Assembly: GCA_901420285.1 (NCBI GenBank)
Contig: CABDVE010000001.1
Span: 1,612,001-1,676,000 of the forward strand
DNA from: Stutzerimonas stutzeri
Lineage (GTDB): Bacteria; Pseudomonadota; Gammaproteobacteria; Enterobacterales; Pasteurellaceae
Direction: 5' to 3'
Length of the DNA: 64,000 bases
Position 1 is the stretch's first letter; every line of letters starts with the position of its first letter. Under the pieces are notes generated by a model, which saw nothing but the letters and a program-made list of their open reading frames with translations, searched no databases and had not been told where the DNA came from. Below are positions 1 to 8,962 of this stretch, piece by piece. Position numbers and translations under genes: made by a program.

Positions 1-2150
1 TTAGCCGCCAATGCGGTGCTATTTGCATAGTTCGCTGTGCTATTTGCTACCAATGCGGTGCTGTTGGCGTAGTTCGCTGTAGAGTTCGCTACGTTCGCAG
101 TGCTGTTGGCTACCAATGCGGTGCTATTTGCATAGTTCGCAGTGCTATTTGCTACCAATGCGGTGCTATTTGCGTAGTTCGCTGTGGAGTTCGCTACGTT
201 AGCTGTGCTGTTCGCTGCATTTGCAGTGGAGTTAGCAGTGTTGGCTGTGCTGTTCGCTGCGTGAGCAGTGCTATTTGCATAGTTCGCAGTGGAGTTAGCA
301 ACGTTAGCTGTGCTGTTCGCTGCATTTGCAGTTGAGTTAGCAGTGTTCGCTGTGCTGTTAGCTGCCAATGCGGTGCTATTTGCATAGTTCGCAGTGCTGT
401 TTGCCACCAATGCGGTGCTGTTCGCGTAGTTCGCTGTGGAGTTGGCTACGTTGGCAGTGCTGTTAGCTGCATTTGCAGTTGTGTTAGCTGCAGTCGCTGT
501 GCTATTCGCGTTGTTAGCGGTTGTGTTCGCTGCATTAGCTGTACTGTTCGCTGCCAATGCGGTGCTATTTGCATAGTTCGCAGTGGAGTTTGCAGTATTC
601 GCGGTTGTGTTGGCTGCATTAGCAGTGCTATTTGCTGCAGTCGCCGTGCTATTCGCGTTGTTAGCGGTTGTGTTGGCTGTGTTCGCGGTACTGTTAGCTG
701 CCAATGCGGTGCTATTTGCATAGTTCGCTGTGGAGTTTGCAGTATTCGCCGTTGTGTTAGCTGCGTTAGCGGTGCTGTTAGCCGCGTTAGCAGTTGAGTT
801 AGCCGCAGTCGCTGTGCTATTCGCGTTGTTAGCGGTTGTGTTTGCAGCATTAGCCGTACTGTTGGCTACCAATGCGGTGCTATTTGCATAGTTCGCTGTG
901 GAGTTTGCAGTGTTCGCGGTTGTGTTCGCTGCGTTAGCGGTGCTGTTCGCCGCTGTCGCTGTGCTATTCGCGTTGTTAGCGGTTGTGTTGGCTGTGTTCG
1001 CGGTACTGTTAGCTGCCAATGCGGTGCTATTTGCATAGTTCGCTGTGGAGTTTGCAGTATTCGCCGTTGTGTTAGCTGCGTTAGCGGTGCTGTTAGCCGC
1101 GTTAGCAGTTGAGTTAGCCGCAGTCGCTGTGCTATTCGCGTTGTTAGCGGTTGTATTCGCAGCATTCGCGGTACTGTTAGCCGCCAATGCGGTGCTGTTG
1201 GCGTAGTTCGCTGTGCTGTTTGCTACCAATGCGGTGCTGTTGGCGTAGTTCGCTGTGGAGTTCGCTACGTTGGCAGTGCTGTTGGCTGCATTTGCAGTTG
1301 TGTTAGCCGCTGTCGCTGTGCTATTCGCGTTATTAGCCGTTGTGTTCGCAACATTAGCTGTACTGTTGGCTGCCAATGCGGTGCTGTTTGCAGCATTTGC
1401 TGTGCTGTTAGCCGCCAATGCGGTGCTGTTTGCGTAGTTTGCTGTGCTGTTTGCTGCCAATGCGGTGCTGTTGGCGTAGTTCGCTGTGGAGTTCGCTACG
1501 TTGGCAGTGCTGTTAGCTGCTGTCGCTGTGCTATTCGCGTTGTTAGCGGTTGTATTCGCAGCATTCGCGGTACTGTTAGCCGCCAATGCGGTGCTGTTGG
1601 CGTTGTTCGCTGTGCTGTTTGCTACCAATGCGGTGCTATTTGCATAGTTCGCTGTGGAGTTCGCTACGTTGGCAGTGCTGTTAGCTGCTGTCGCTGTGCT
1701 GTTGGCTGCCAATGCGGTGCTGTTTGCAGCATTTGCTGTGCTGTTGGCTGCCAATGCGGTGCTATTTGCGTAGTTCGCTGTGCTATTTGCTACCAATGCG
1801 GTGCTATTTGCGTAGTTCGCTGTGGAGTTCGCTACATTGGCAGTGCTGTTGGCTGCATTTGCAGTTGAGTTAGCCGCTGTCGCTGTGCTGTTCGCATTGT
1901 TAGCTGTTGTATTCGCTGCATTTGCAGTTGAGTTAGCCGCTGTCGCTGTGCTGTTTGCGTTGTTAGCGGTTGTATTGGCTAAGTTTGCGGTGCTGTTAGC
2001 CGTGTTAGCGGTTGTGTTCGCTGCGTTAGCAGTTGAGTTCGCTGCAGTCGCGGTGCTGTTGGCGGCCAATGCGGTGCTGTTCGCAGCGTTCGCTGTGGAG
2101 TTCGCGGCGTTGGCGGTGCTGTTGGCGGCTTTGGCTTCGGTGGTGGCGTT
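1..2150 (-). repeat. 21-bp heptad array encoding the adhesin coiled-coil stalk
   Basis: About 100 tandem 21-bp units encode heptads of the form ANSTA[NL]x. The x residue is mostly A, V, Y, N or T. The array continues past the left edge. Units differ by synonymous and a few nonsynonymous changes. About 21 units encode STAL, and every one I saw uses the same bases, reading CAATGCGGTGCT on the plus strand. STAN units use several codon combinations. The Asn at a regular heptad position fits the polar-core coiled coils known in trimeric autotransporter stalks. Confidence 0.93.
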
Positions 2151-5100
2151 GTAGGCCACTTGGGCGACGGCGTAGAGTTGTGAGCCGTTTACGGCGTCAG
2201 TCGAAGTGTTGCTCAGAAGACCGGCCGCGACGTTTTGGATGCGGCGTTCTTGGCCGACTGCGCCGACGCTCACTACGCCTGCCGGTGTGCCGCCTGCGAA
2301 GTTCAGGGTGATGGCGCCCGGGCCGCTGCCGAGGGTTTCGGAAGCGTATGCGCTGAGGCCTTTGGTGCTGCTGCCGGCGACAACGTAGGCGCTGTTGGAG
2401 CCTAAGAACACGGAGTTGTTGGTCGTCGTGCTGATGTCGTTACCGAGAGCAAATACGCCGGTTTGGCCTGCGGCGAGGGTGTTGTTGTTACCCACGCTGT
2501 AAGACGCGTTGGCGTTGATCACGCTTGGGTCACCAAAGGCACCGGAATTGTGGCCGTGGACTTGGTTGCCTACGCCGACGGCGATGGATTGGTTACCGGT
2601 GACGTTGGAGAGGTGACCTATAGAGATGGATTCGTGGCCGGAGGCGTTAGATAAGAAGCCTTGAGAGATGGAATAGTTAGCAGTGGCATTTCCGCCACCA
2701 ATGGCGGTTGAATAGAAACCGCTCGCTATACTACTTGATATAGCTGCTGCGCCTTCAGCTGTTGCTTGGCTTCCCGCGCCCAGCGCGACAGTCATGTTAG
2801 CTGCTGCATTACTAAGTGCCCCCATTGCTAACGAGCGATATCTAGCTGCATTAGCTCCACCCCCTACAGCTACAGATTCAATTCCAAGTGAATTGGCGAG
2901 TGCGCCAATTGATATACTTGCGGTTTTATCTGCGCGAGCACTATCACCAATGGCATAGGAATTATCTCCGCTTGCACTTGCATTTAAACCCATTGCAATA
3001 GCACCTTTGTTGGAGGCATTAGCTTGGTAGCCTTGCGCCATGCTGTAAATAGCGGATGCAGTAGCATTATGACCAACTGCGATAGATGAGATATTGCTAG
3101 CATTAGACGCATTACCGATAGCGATGGAGGATTCGGCGGTGGCGTTGGCTAAGAAGCCTTGGGCGATGGAGTAATTGCCTGAAGCGGCGGCTACACTACC
3201 TTGAGCAATGGAATAGTAACCACTAGCATTTACTAAATTACCAATGGCTATTGCCCCCATGTTCGTGGCATTAGATAAGAAGCCTTGAGCGATGGAATAA
3301 TTGCCAGAGGCGGTAGCTACTTCACCTTGAGCAATGGAAGCGAGACCACTAGCATTTGCTGAATTACCAATGGCTATTCCATCTATACCCGCCGACTTCG
3401 CATTTACCCCCAGGGCTACTGAATCAGTCCCCGCCGCATTAGCATAATATCCAATTGCCAAACCTGAATGTCCTGAGGCATTAGCTCTATGACCTATTGC
3501 AAGCGAGCTGTAGTTAGAAGCGGTAGCATCCGAGCCTTGCGCTATGCTGAAATCCGCGGATGCGATGGCGTTATAACCAACTGCGATAGATGAAGCATTG
3601 CTTGAAGTCGCATTTGCACCAATCGCAATTGCATCTACTCCCGTCGCGCCGCTACCATCACGGTTACCGGCAACAGTGGAATTCACGCCGAAATATTTCG
3701 AGCCTGTAGCATTTGCCATGGCGGCGTAGAGTTGGGCGCCGTTGACGGCGTCGGTGGATTGGTTGCTGATTAAGCCTTCGGCGACGCCTTGGATGCGGCG
3801 GGTTTGGCCTAGGGCGTTATTACCGACGGAGACGACGCCGATTACGCCACTACTTGAACCACCCGGAATGCTGACGTTACCAAGGGTGGTGTTGCTGTTG
3901 GCCGCGGTGTAGGTAGCCCAGTCACCCAAGTAAACGGAGTTGTTAAGGTTGGCGACGATGTTATTACCCAAAGCGTGGGAATTGTTAGCTTGGACGCTGT
4001 TGCCACTACCGATAGAGGTGGTATAAGAGGTATTAGTTGTTATGAGGGAGTTACTTCCGATAAAAACACTGTTCGTAACACTAGCATTAGAAGAGTATGA
4101 TGTACCAAGGCTATCACCTAAAAATACCGAGTTAGTGATATTTCCGTTACTAAACGAACTACAAGTTGCCAAGATACTTGTTCTGCCTACCCGCGTATTG
4201 GATAAAGTTACAGTACTTCCCAAAATTGCTGATCGTTCTGCTCGACTATTAGTAGAGCCTGAAAACTGTATCGCGCTACCTATTATAGGGGTAATATCAA
4301 ATTGGGCATTATTCAAGTTAATATTCGTCCCCATTACCGGAGAACTACTTGCTGTTGTTCCGCATAATAAGAGCATCTGCCCCATTACCGGAGAAAAAGT
4401 TGCTGTTGTTGTGCATAATGAGAGCGTATGCCCAATGAGTGGCGAGGAGGTAACACTTGTTGAACATGTTCTTATATTATAACCAAATATTGGAGACTGA
4501 TTAATATTGGCATCATTTGCGTTAAGACCGCTACCATAAATCGGTGACATGCTACCGCTTACATTAGTAAATGTACTAGTTGTAGCAGTCATTAATGTGT
4601 TTAAGCTACGCGTTGCACAGGTGTTATTAATGGTAATATTACGACCTGCAACAAAACTGCTTTGATCTGTACCATTAGTTTGGTTAATGTCAATATTACT
4701 ACCTAACATATAACCATATACAGAACCATTGCTTGAATTAACGTTAATACGGTTCCCGATTGCGTAGCTGTAAATACCTTTTGAAGAATTGATATTAATA
4801 TGGCTACCGATGAAACCGGATTCAGTAATCGCCCCACCATTCTTTGTTCTGACATCAATGTATGAGCCCGTAGCAAGTGTCCGATCAATGGAATCACTGG
4901 AATTCAGTGTAACGCAACTACCCAATAAACTTAATTCGCGAACATATCCATACGCGCTCGAGCCACTGTCGGAGGAGTTATAGGCAGTAATATTAACGTG
5001 ACGTCCAATAACATTTCCTCCACGCAAGTGCCACCCTTTAAAGGTGAGATTCTCTCCCATCATCGTCGCACAGGATTGAGCATAACTGTTGTAGTTGATA

Positions 5101-5702
5101 TCGTTACCAATAACACTGGATCTAACAAGGCCTGAACTCCCGCCATGGTCAGCGACGAAATTCATATTATTACCAATGACCGTGGAACAACTGAAACTCC
5201 AAGTCGCACCGGAACTCTTGCTCCCTGTTATATTGTGACCAATATAAGTGGATTTTGATGAGCATGTTACCCAGGTGAGATTTAGATCGTGTGCTAAAGC
5301 AATTTGATCAGTTTGGCCACTTAATGTTTTTACATTCTGACCAATCACCGTAGAGCAGGCTCCGGCAACCGTATTATTACCGATTGCAATCGCGCCTTGC
5401 CCAGCCGCTTGTGCGCCATCCCCCACAGCAATTAAACCGCCGGAAGAAATCGTGCCGTTTTTGGCAGCAGTGACGGTCTCATCTGCTTGGACGGTGGATG
5501 AAAGGGTTAATAAGGTGACGGCGACGCTGCCGATTAAGGTGCCGCTGCCGAATTTACCGAGGGCTAGCGTGCTTTTATCGCTTAGCGCCTCGTTCGATGC
5601 GGTGCTCGTGGCGGAGGCTTTTACGTGTCCGCGCGCGAGTTCGGATACGACGACCCAAGCTTGTTGGGCGGCGTTCCAGACAATTTTGTATATTTTGTTC
5701 AT
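1..5702 (-). CDS. Giant trimeric autotransporter adhesin (YadA/Hia type), 3' end cut by window edge
   Basis: The frame is open for about 1,900 codons from ATG 5702 to the left edge; I found no stop in the lines I translated. It starts with an extended signal-peptide region (MNKIYKIVWNAAQQAWVVVS), then a hydrophobic stretch and a likely cleavage after VQA at residue 73. Residues ~80-640 are degenerate YadA-head repeats (S-x-[VI]-[IM]-G) with about ten cysteines. A VSVG...RRI...TDAVNGAQLYA neck lies near 625-660. Residues ~661-1140 are classic SIAIGxxAxAS head repeats, and a second neck (TDAVNGSQLYA) lies near 1165. From ~1185 an Asn-Ser-Thr-Ala heptad stalk runs to the edge. The C-terminal beta-barrel anchor is outside the window. 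GGAG lies 8 bases before the ATG. Members of this family are trimeric surface adhesins; the ligand cannot be inferred. Confidence 0.93.
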   Translation of the reverse strand, partial: MNKIYKIVWNAAQQAWVVVSELARGHVKASATSTASNEALSDKSTLALGKFGSGTLIGSVAVTLLTLSSTVQADETVTAAKNGTISSGGLIAVGDGAQAAGQGAIAIGNNTVAGACSTVIGQNVKTLSGQTDQIALAHDLNLTWVTCSSKSTYIGHNITGSKSSGATWSFSCSTVIGNNMNFVADHGGSSGLVRSSVIGNDINYNSYAQSCATMMGENLTFKGWHLRGGNVIGRHVNITAYNSSDSGSSAYGYVRELSLLGSCVTLNSSDSIDRTLATGSYIDVRTKNGGAITESGFIGSHININSSKGIYSYAIGNRINVNSSNGSVYGYMLGSNIDINQTNGTDQSSFVAGRNITINNTCATRSLNTLMTATTSTFTNVSGSMSPIYGSGLNANDANINQSPIFGYNIRTCSTSVTSSPLIGHTLSLCTTTATFSPVMGQMLLLCGTTASSSPVMGTNINLNNAQFDITPIIGSAIQFSGSTNSRAERSAILGSTVTLSNTRVGRTSILATCSSFSNGNITNSVFLGDSLGTSYSSNASVTNSVFIGSNSLITTNTSYTTSIGSGNSVQANNSHALGNNIVANLNNSVYLGDWATYTAANSNTTLGNVSIPGGSSSGVIGVVSVGNNALGQTRRIQGVAEGLISNQSTDAVNGAQLYAAMANATGSKYFGVNSTVAGNRDGSGATGVDAIAIGANATSSNASSIAVGYNAIASADFSIAQGSDATASNYSSLAIGHRANASGHSGLAIGYYANAAGTDSVALGVNAKSAGIDGIAIGNSANASGLASIAQGEVATASGNYSIAQGFLSNATNMGAIAIGNLVNASGYYSIAQGSVAAASGNYSIAQGFLANATAESSIAIGNASNASNISSIAVGHNATASAIYSMAQGYQANASNKGAIAMGLNASASGDNSYAIGDSARADKTASISIGALANSLGIESVAVGGGANAARYRSLAMGALSNAAANMTVALGAGSQATAEGAAAISSSIASGFYSTAIGGGNATANYSISQGFLSNASGHESISIGHLSNVTGNQSIAVGVGNQVHGHNSGAFGDPSVINANASYSVGNNNTLAAGQTGVFALGNDISTTTNNSVFLGSNSAYVVAGSSTKGLSAYASETLGSGPGAITLNFAGGTPAGVVSVGAVGQERRIQNVAAGLLSNTSTDAVNGSQLYAVAQVAYNATTEAKAANSTANAANSTANAANSTALAANSTATAANSTANAANTTANTANSTANLANTTANNANSTATAANSTANAANTTANNANSTATAANSTANAANSTANVANSTANYANSTALVANSTANYANSTALAANSTANAANSTALAANSTATAANSTANVANSTANYANSTALVANSTANNANSTALAANSTANAANTTANNANSTATAANSTANVANSTANYANSTALAANSTANYANSTALAANSTANAANSTALAANSTANVANTTANNANSTATAANTTANAANSTANVANSTANYANSTALVANSTANYANSTALAANSTANAANTTANNANSTATAANSTANAANSTANAANTTANTANSTANYANSTALAANSTANTANTTANNANSTATAANSTANAANTTANTANSTANYANSTALVANSTANAANTTANNANSTATAANSTANAANSTANAANTTANTANSTANYANSTALAANSTANTANTTANNANSTATAANSTANAANTTANTANSTANYANSTALAANSTANAANTTANNANSTATAANTTANAANSTANVANSTANYANSTALVANSTANYANSTALAANSTANTANSTANAANSTANVANSTANYANSTAHAANSTANTANSTANAANSTANVANSTANYANSTALVANSTANYANSTALVANSTANVANSTANYANSTALVANSTANYANSTALAA
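661..1155 (-). repeat. Higher-order duplication, 315-bp offset, inside the stalk
   Basis: The ~180 bases from 661 recur without a visible difference from 976. The offset is 315 bp, exactly 15 heptads, so frame and coiled-coil register are kept. This indicates recent unequal recombination or slippage, and stalk length is probably variable between strains. Confidence 0.8.
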
Positions 5703-5760
5703 TAAAATACTCCATTGTGGGTTGTGGTTTTGGGCTTGCGCCCGTTGAAGAAATTTCTTG

Positions 5761-5791
5761 TTATGAGCTCTCGGTTGATGAAAGCTCATAA
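5761..5791. other. Hairpin in the adhesin 5' leader
   Basis: TTATGAGCT (5761-5769) and AGCTCATAA (5783-5791) are perfect 9-base inverted arms with a 13-base loop. They lie about 60 bases upstream of the adhesin ATG. The hairpin could affect the leader transcript; its function is not known. Confidence 0.4.
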
Positions 5792-5819
5792 GAAGTGAGC
5801 TGGTTTCTTCGTTAATTAA

Positions 5820-6040
5820 TATCGGGTTTCGCCCGATGGCGACTTACTTTCTTTTGCTTGCACAAAAGAAAGTAAGCAAAGAAAAGTGCACCCCGACTAA
5901 ATCGCTTTTCCATTTTTTGGTCACATTTTCTTAACGGAAAGTAAGCCGTCTGCGCTTCGCTCCGCTGGCGTTACTTTCCTAAAAATGCGCCCAAAAAATG
6001 GGCGATTTACACGGGGACCCCTTGTTCTTTCTCCGCTCCG
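5820..6040. repeat. Nested-palindrome repeat element, copy A
   Basis: The element begins with a short hairpin (ATCGGG-TTTC-GCCCGAT). A long hairpin follows, with arms CTTACTTTCTTTTG and CAAAAGAAAGTAAG. Next come inverted arms around CGGAAAGTAAGC and GCGTTACTTTCC, and it ends in a TTTACACGGGG-type tail. Copy B at 6911-7105 shows the same order of palindromes with diverged bases. No transposase is present, so it looks like a non-autonomous (MITE-like) repeat or decayed intergenic element. It lies just upstream of the adhesin. Confidence 0.6.
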
Positions 6041-6900
<860 letters not shown>

Positions 6901-6910
6901 TTGTGATTTT

Positions 6911-7210
6911 TTGGAATCGGGTTTCGCCCGAGGGGCGAGTTACTTTCTTTTACTCGTGTAAAAGAAAGTAACCAAAGAAAACACGCCCCGACTAAGCCGC
7001 TTTTTCCATTTTTGTTAAAAATTTTTTTGACGGAAGGTTAGCAGTCTCCGCTGAACGCGTCGCTGGCGTAACCTTCCTAAAAATTTTTAACAAAAATGGG
7101 CGGCTTACACGGGGATTCCGTTCTTTCTCCGTTACGCTCCGCTGGCGTTATTTTTCTAAAAATGAAGCCCCAAAATGGGTGATTTACACGGGGATTCCGT
7201 TCTTTCTTCG
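6911..7210. repeat. Nested-palindrome repeat element, copy B plus extra tail unit
   Basis: It shows the same order of elements as copy A: ATCGGG-TTTC-GCCCGA hairpin, GTTACTTTCTTTT / AAAAGAAAGTAAC hairpin, then long inverted arms. One arm (GCCGC...CCATTTTTGTTAAAAATTT) is near 7000-7024 and its complement near 7077-7104. These flank GGAAGGTTAGC / GCGTAACCTTCC. The tail TTACACGGGGATTCCGTTCT occurs at about 7103 and again at about 7180, so the tail is duplicated. Confidence 0.6.
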
Positions 7211-7262
7211 TTACGGTGGGGTTAGTTTTTTTTAAAATTTCATTTTTATTCGGGGGTAAAAA

Positions 7263-7294
7263 TTGCTTTCTTTTTGTATCCGTTCGAATACAAT
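7263..7294 (+). promoter_or_regulatory. Candidate promoter and operator of the first toxin-antitoxin operon
   Basis: A 16-base inverted repeat GTAT-n-CG-nn-CG-n-ATAC lies at 7276-7291. It overlaps a TACAAT -10-like box (7289-7294), with a weak -35 (TTTCTT, 7267-7272, spacing 16) upstream. The position fits autorepression by the HTH antitoxin encoded downstream. Binding is inferred only. Confidence 0.4.
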
Positions 7295-7323
7295 GGTTGT
7301 TCGGTAAAATTAGTGTTACGACG

Positions 7324-7650
7324 ATGAATCAAATTATTATCACTCATTATTTTTCGATATGGCTTGAGCGGTTGAAAAATCCTGTTGCTAAAGCGGCTAT
7401 TGTTAGAAGAATTAAGAATGCCGGTAAAGGGAATTTTGGCGATCATAAATTGTTGGCCGGTGGGGGCGGGGTTTATGAGATGCGTGTAGATTGTGGTAAG
7501 GGTTATCGGGTTTATTATGCTCAGCGGGGGGAGGCGATTTATATTTTGCTATATGGCGGGGATAAATCGACGCAGCAAGGCGATATTGAGAAGGCGCGGG
7601 CATTATGGGCGGAATTGAAACAAACAGGAGGAAAGGATGGAATTTATTGA
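7324..7650 (+). CDS. RelE/ParE-superfamily toxin of the COG3657 (addiction module killer) type
   Basis: This 108-residue protein has the small RelE/HigB-like fold signature. It shows WLERLKNPVAKAAIVRRIKNAGKGNFGDHK near the start, then YEMRVDCGKGYRVYYA and YILLYGGDKSTQQGDIEKARAL. Relatives are ribosome-dependent mRNA interferases or killer proteins whose action is blocked by the partner antitoxin. The ATG at 7324 is preferred over upstream codons because it begins the conserved part. The toxin comes first and overlaps the antitoxin gene by 14 bases, which is typical of this family (toxin before antidote). Confidence 0.85.
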   Translation: MNQIIITHYFSIWLERLKNPVAKAAIVRRIKNAGKGNFGDHKLLAGGGGVYEMRVDCGKGYRVYYAQRGEAIYILLYGGDKSTQQGDIEKARALWAELKQTGGKDGIY

Positions 7651-7960
7651 AATGAATGATGAAATGATGGAAAAATATGGTTTGCGGCCTTTTGATGTGG
7701 CGGAGTTTTTAGACGATGAGGAGACGATTCGCGCTTATTTGGCGGAGGTGTTGCGGGAAGGTGATCAAGATGAATTTTTAGAAGCTTTGAATGATGTGGC
7801 GCGGGCGCGTGGGATTGCGGAGCTTGCCAGACAAACGGGGCTTGGGCGTGAAAGTTTGTATAAAACGCTTTCTAAAGGCAGTAAGCCGCGCTTTGAGACG
7901 ATTCAGAAAATATTGGCTGCGTTTAATCTTGTTTTAGTTCCGCAGATTAAGAATGTTTAA
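7637..7960 (+). CDS. HTH antitoxin of the COG3636 (addiction module antidote) type
   Basis: This 107-residue protein is acidic at its N-terminal half (DVAEFLDDEETIRAYLAEVLREGDQDEFLEAL). It has a Cro/C1-type helix-turn-helix at the C-terminal half (IAELARQTGLGRESLYKTLSKGSKPRFETIQKIL). It should bind and neutralise the upstream toxin and repress the operon, probably at the palindrome 7276-7291. A very strong AGGAGGAAAGG ribosome site precedes the ATG. This would favour antitoxin over toxin synthesis. Confidence 0.88.
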   Translation: MEFIEMNDEMMEKYGLRPFDVAEFLDDEETIRAYLAEVLREGDQDEFLEALNDVARARGIAELARQTGLGRESLYKTLSKGSKPRFETIQKILAAFNLVLVPQIKNV

Positions 7961-7989
7961 AAACGGGACGTGTTTTGAGATTTCGATTT

Positions 7990-8001
7990 AGCACCGCATT
8001 G
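7990..8001. repeat. Isolated CAATGCGGTGCT motif (reverse orientation)
   Basis: Reads AGCACCGCATTG on the plus strand, in the gap between the first two toxin-antitoxin modules. Confidence 0.7.
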
Positions 8002-8008
8002 GGGTGGT

Positions 8009-8036
8009 TTGCTTTTGGTGGTTGTCGGGGTATAGT
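8009..8036 (+). promoter_or_regulatory. Promoter of the second toxin-antitoxin operon
   Basis: TTGCTT (8009-8014) and TATAGT (8031-8036) are separated by 16 bases. They lie about 27 bases before the antitoxin start, ahead of a TGGAGGTGAG ribosome site. Confidence 0.5.
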
Positions 8037-8062
8037 GAGCGCGGTTAGATTGGAGGTGAGAG

Positions 8063-8242
8063 ATGTTTAAAGAAGAAGGTTATGAGGAATTTTTGGCGGA
8101 GAAGATTCGTCGCGGGGAAGAGGATGTTAAGGCCGGGCGGGTTGTGACGCTTGAGGAATCCAAAGCTGAAATTAGGCTGTTGATTGAGTCGAAAGCAAGA
8201 GAATTGGAAGCGGCGGAGCGTGAGGCATTGATTTATGGCTAA
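8063..8242 (+). CDS. Small antitoxin, ParD/RelB-like partner of the following toxin
   Basis: This 59-residue charged, helical protein (MFKEEGYEEFLAEKIRRGEE start) contains VKAGRVVTLEESKAEIRLLIES. The IRRGEEDVKAGRVVTLEE part is typical of short antitoxins paired with ParE/RelE toxins. I could not place the DNA-binding fold with certainty. GGAGG lies 7 bases before the ATG. The gene overlaps the toxin gene by 8 bases (ATGGCTAA), so translation is probably coupled. The assignment rests largely on operon context. Confidence 0.78.
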   Translation: MFKEEGYEEFLAEKIRRGEEDVKAGRVVTLEESKAEIRLLIESKARELEAAEREALIYG

Positions 8243-8519
8243 GGTGGTTATTTCTCACGATGCGCAACGAGATTTACGAGAGATTATTGCCAATATTATT
8301 GAATACACCGGTTATGAGGCCAGTGGAATCAAACTTTCTGAGGATATTTTTAGTAAGATTGATGTGATTGCTTATATGCCACTCGCAGCTGGGCGGGTGA
8401 TTCATGGTAATAAAAGAGAGGCGTTTTGTCGCGGTTATCGCATCGTGTATGATGTGGCAGGCGATGAGGTGCGGATTCAAACTATTATTCACAGTCGGCG
8501 GCTGTATCCTCGCCCTTGA
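8235..8519 (+). CDS. RelE/ParE-family toxin
   Basis: This 94-residue protein has an N-terminal ISHDAQRDLREIIANIIEYTG segment and a central helix. Its diagnostic C-terminal block is GYRIVYDVAGDEVRIQTIIHSRRLYP. ParE relatives poison gyrase and RelE relatives cleave mRNA at the ribosome; the sequence does not decide between them. It starts inside the end of the upstream antitoxin gene and is followed at once by a rho-independent terminator, so the two genes form a complete bicistronic module. Confidence 0.88.
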   Translation: MAKVVISHDAQRDLREIIANIIEYTGYEASGIKLSEDIFSKIDVIAYMPLAAGRVIHGNKREAFCRGYRIVYDVAGDEVRIQTIIHSRRLYPRP

Positions 8520-8543
8520 AACGCCCGGTTGGGCGTTTTTTTG
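8520..8543 (+). terminator. Rho-independent terminator of the second module
   Basis: ACGCCC-GGTT-GGGCGT followed by seven T residues, directly after the toxin stop codon. Confidence 0.85.
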
Positions 8544-8591
8544 TGGGGTCAATGCGGTGCCGGTTTGAAACCTTATTGCATAAGGCGGGGT

Positions 8592-8951
8592 TTAAGGTTG
8601 AATTAATATGTCTGCGCTGATACCCATTTTTTGGTGGATGTTGCGGATCATGTTGAGCGTTAGCGGGCGGGTTTTGTTGAAGATTTCATAAACGCGGTTC
8701 GGTTTGCCGATTATGCCGTCTAAGTCTTTGATCTCTAATCCTTCTTGTTCCATTCTGAATTTTATCGCTTCAATCGGTGTGGGCGGGTCTATTGGGTAAT
8801 GCTTTGCTTCGTAAGCTTCAATTAGGGTAACCATGACGTCGAAAAAATCCAGTTCTTGTTCATTTAATTCGTCTTCACGTGCAAAATAAGGCTCAACCAA
8901 GTCGAGGGCTTGTTGATAATCTTGTTCGTTTTTGATGGGTTTGATATTCAT
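8592..8951 (-). CDS. higA: HigA-type antitoxin (COG5499)
   Basis: This 119-residue protein begins MNIKPIKNEQDYQQALDLVE, the conserved start of HigA antitoxins. It continues with ELNEQELDFFDVMVTLIEAYEAKHYPIDPPTPIEAIKFRMEQ and ends in an HTH-like part (LEIKDLDGIIGKPNRVYEIFNKTRPLTLNMIRNIHQKMGI). It neutralises HigB and normally autoregulates the operon. It lies 11 bases after higB, in toxin-first order, and is convergent with the second module. Confidence 0.9.
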   Translation of the reverse strand: MNIKPIKNEQDYQQALDLVEPYFAREDELNEQELDFFDVMVTLIEAYEAKHYPIDPPTPIEAIKFRMEQEGLEIKDLDGIIGKPNRVYEIFNKTRPLTLNMIRNIHQKMGISADILIQP

Positions 8952-8962
8952 GTTTTTCCTTG

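Noticed and set aside
194-1165. Minus-strand frames rich in Thr/Gln/Arg (MQIAPHWQ..., MLQTQPLTTRIAQR...) inside the first 1.2 kb
   Set aside because: They are alternative-frame readings of the adhesin heptad array, whose true frame is open throughout and gives a coherent coiled coil.
1-2150. Possible CRISPR array because of dense short repeats
   Set aside because: Units are contiguous 21-mers in one reading frame, without unique spacers.
4042-4482. Plus-strand 146-codon frame
   Set aside because: It is antisense to the adhesin head repeats and resembles no family.
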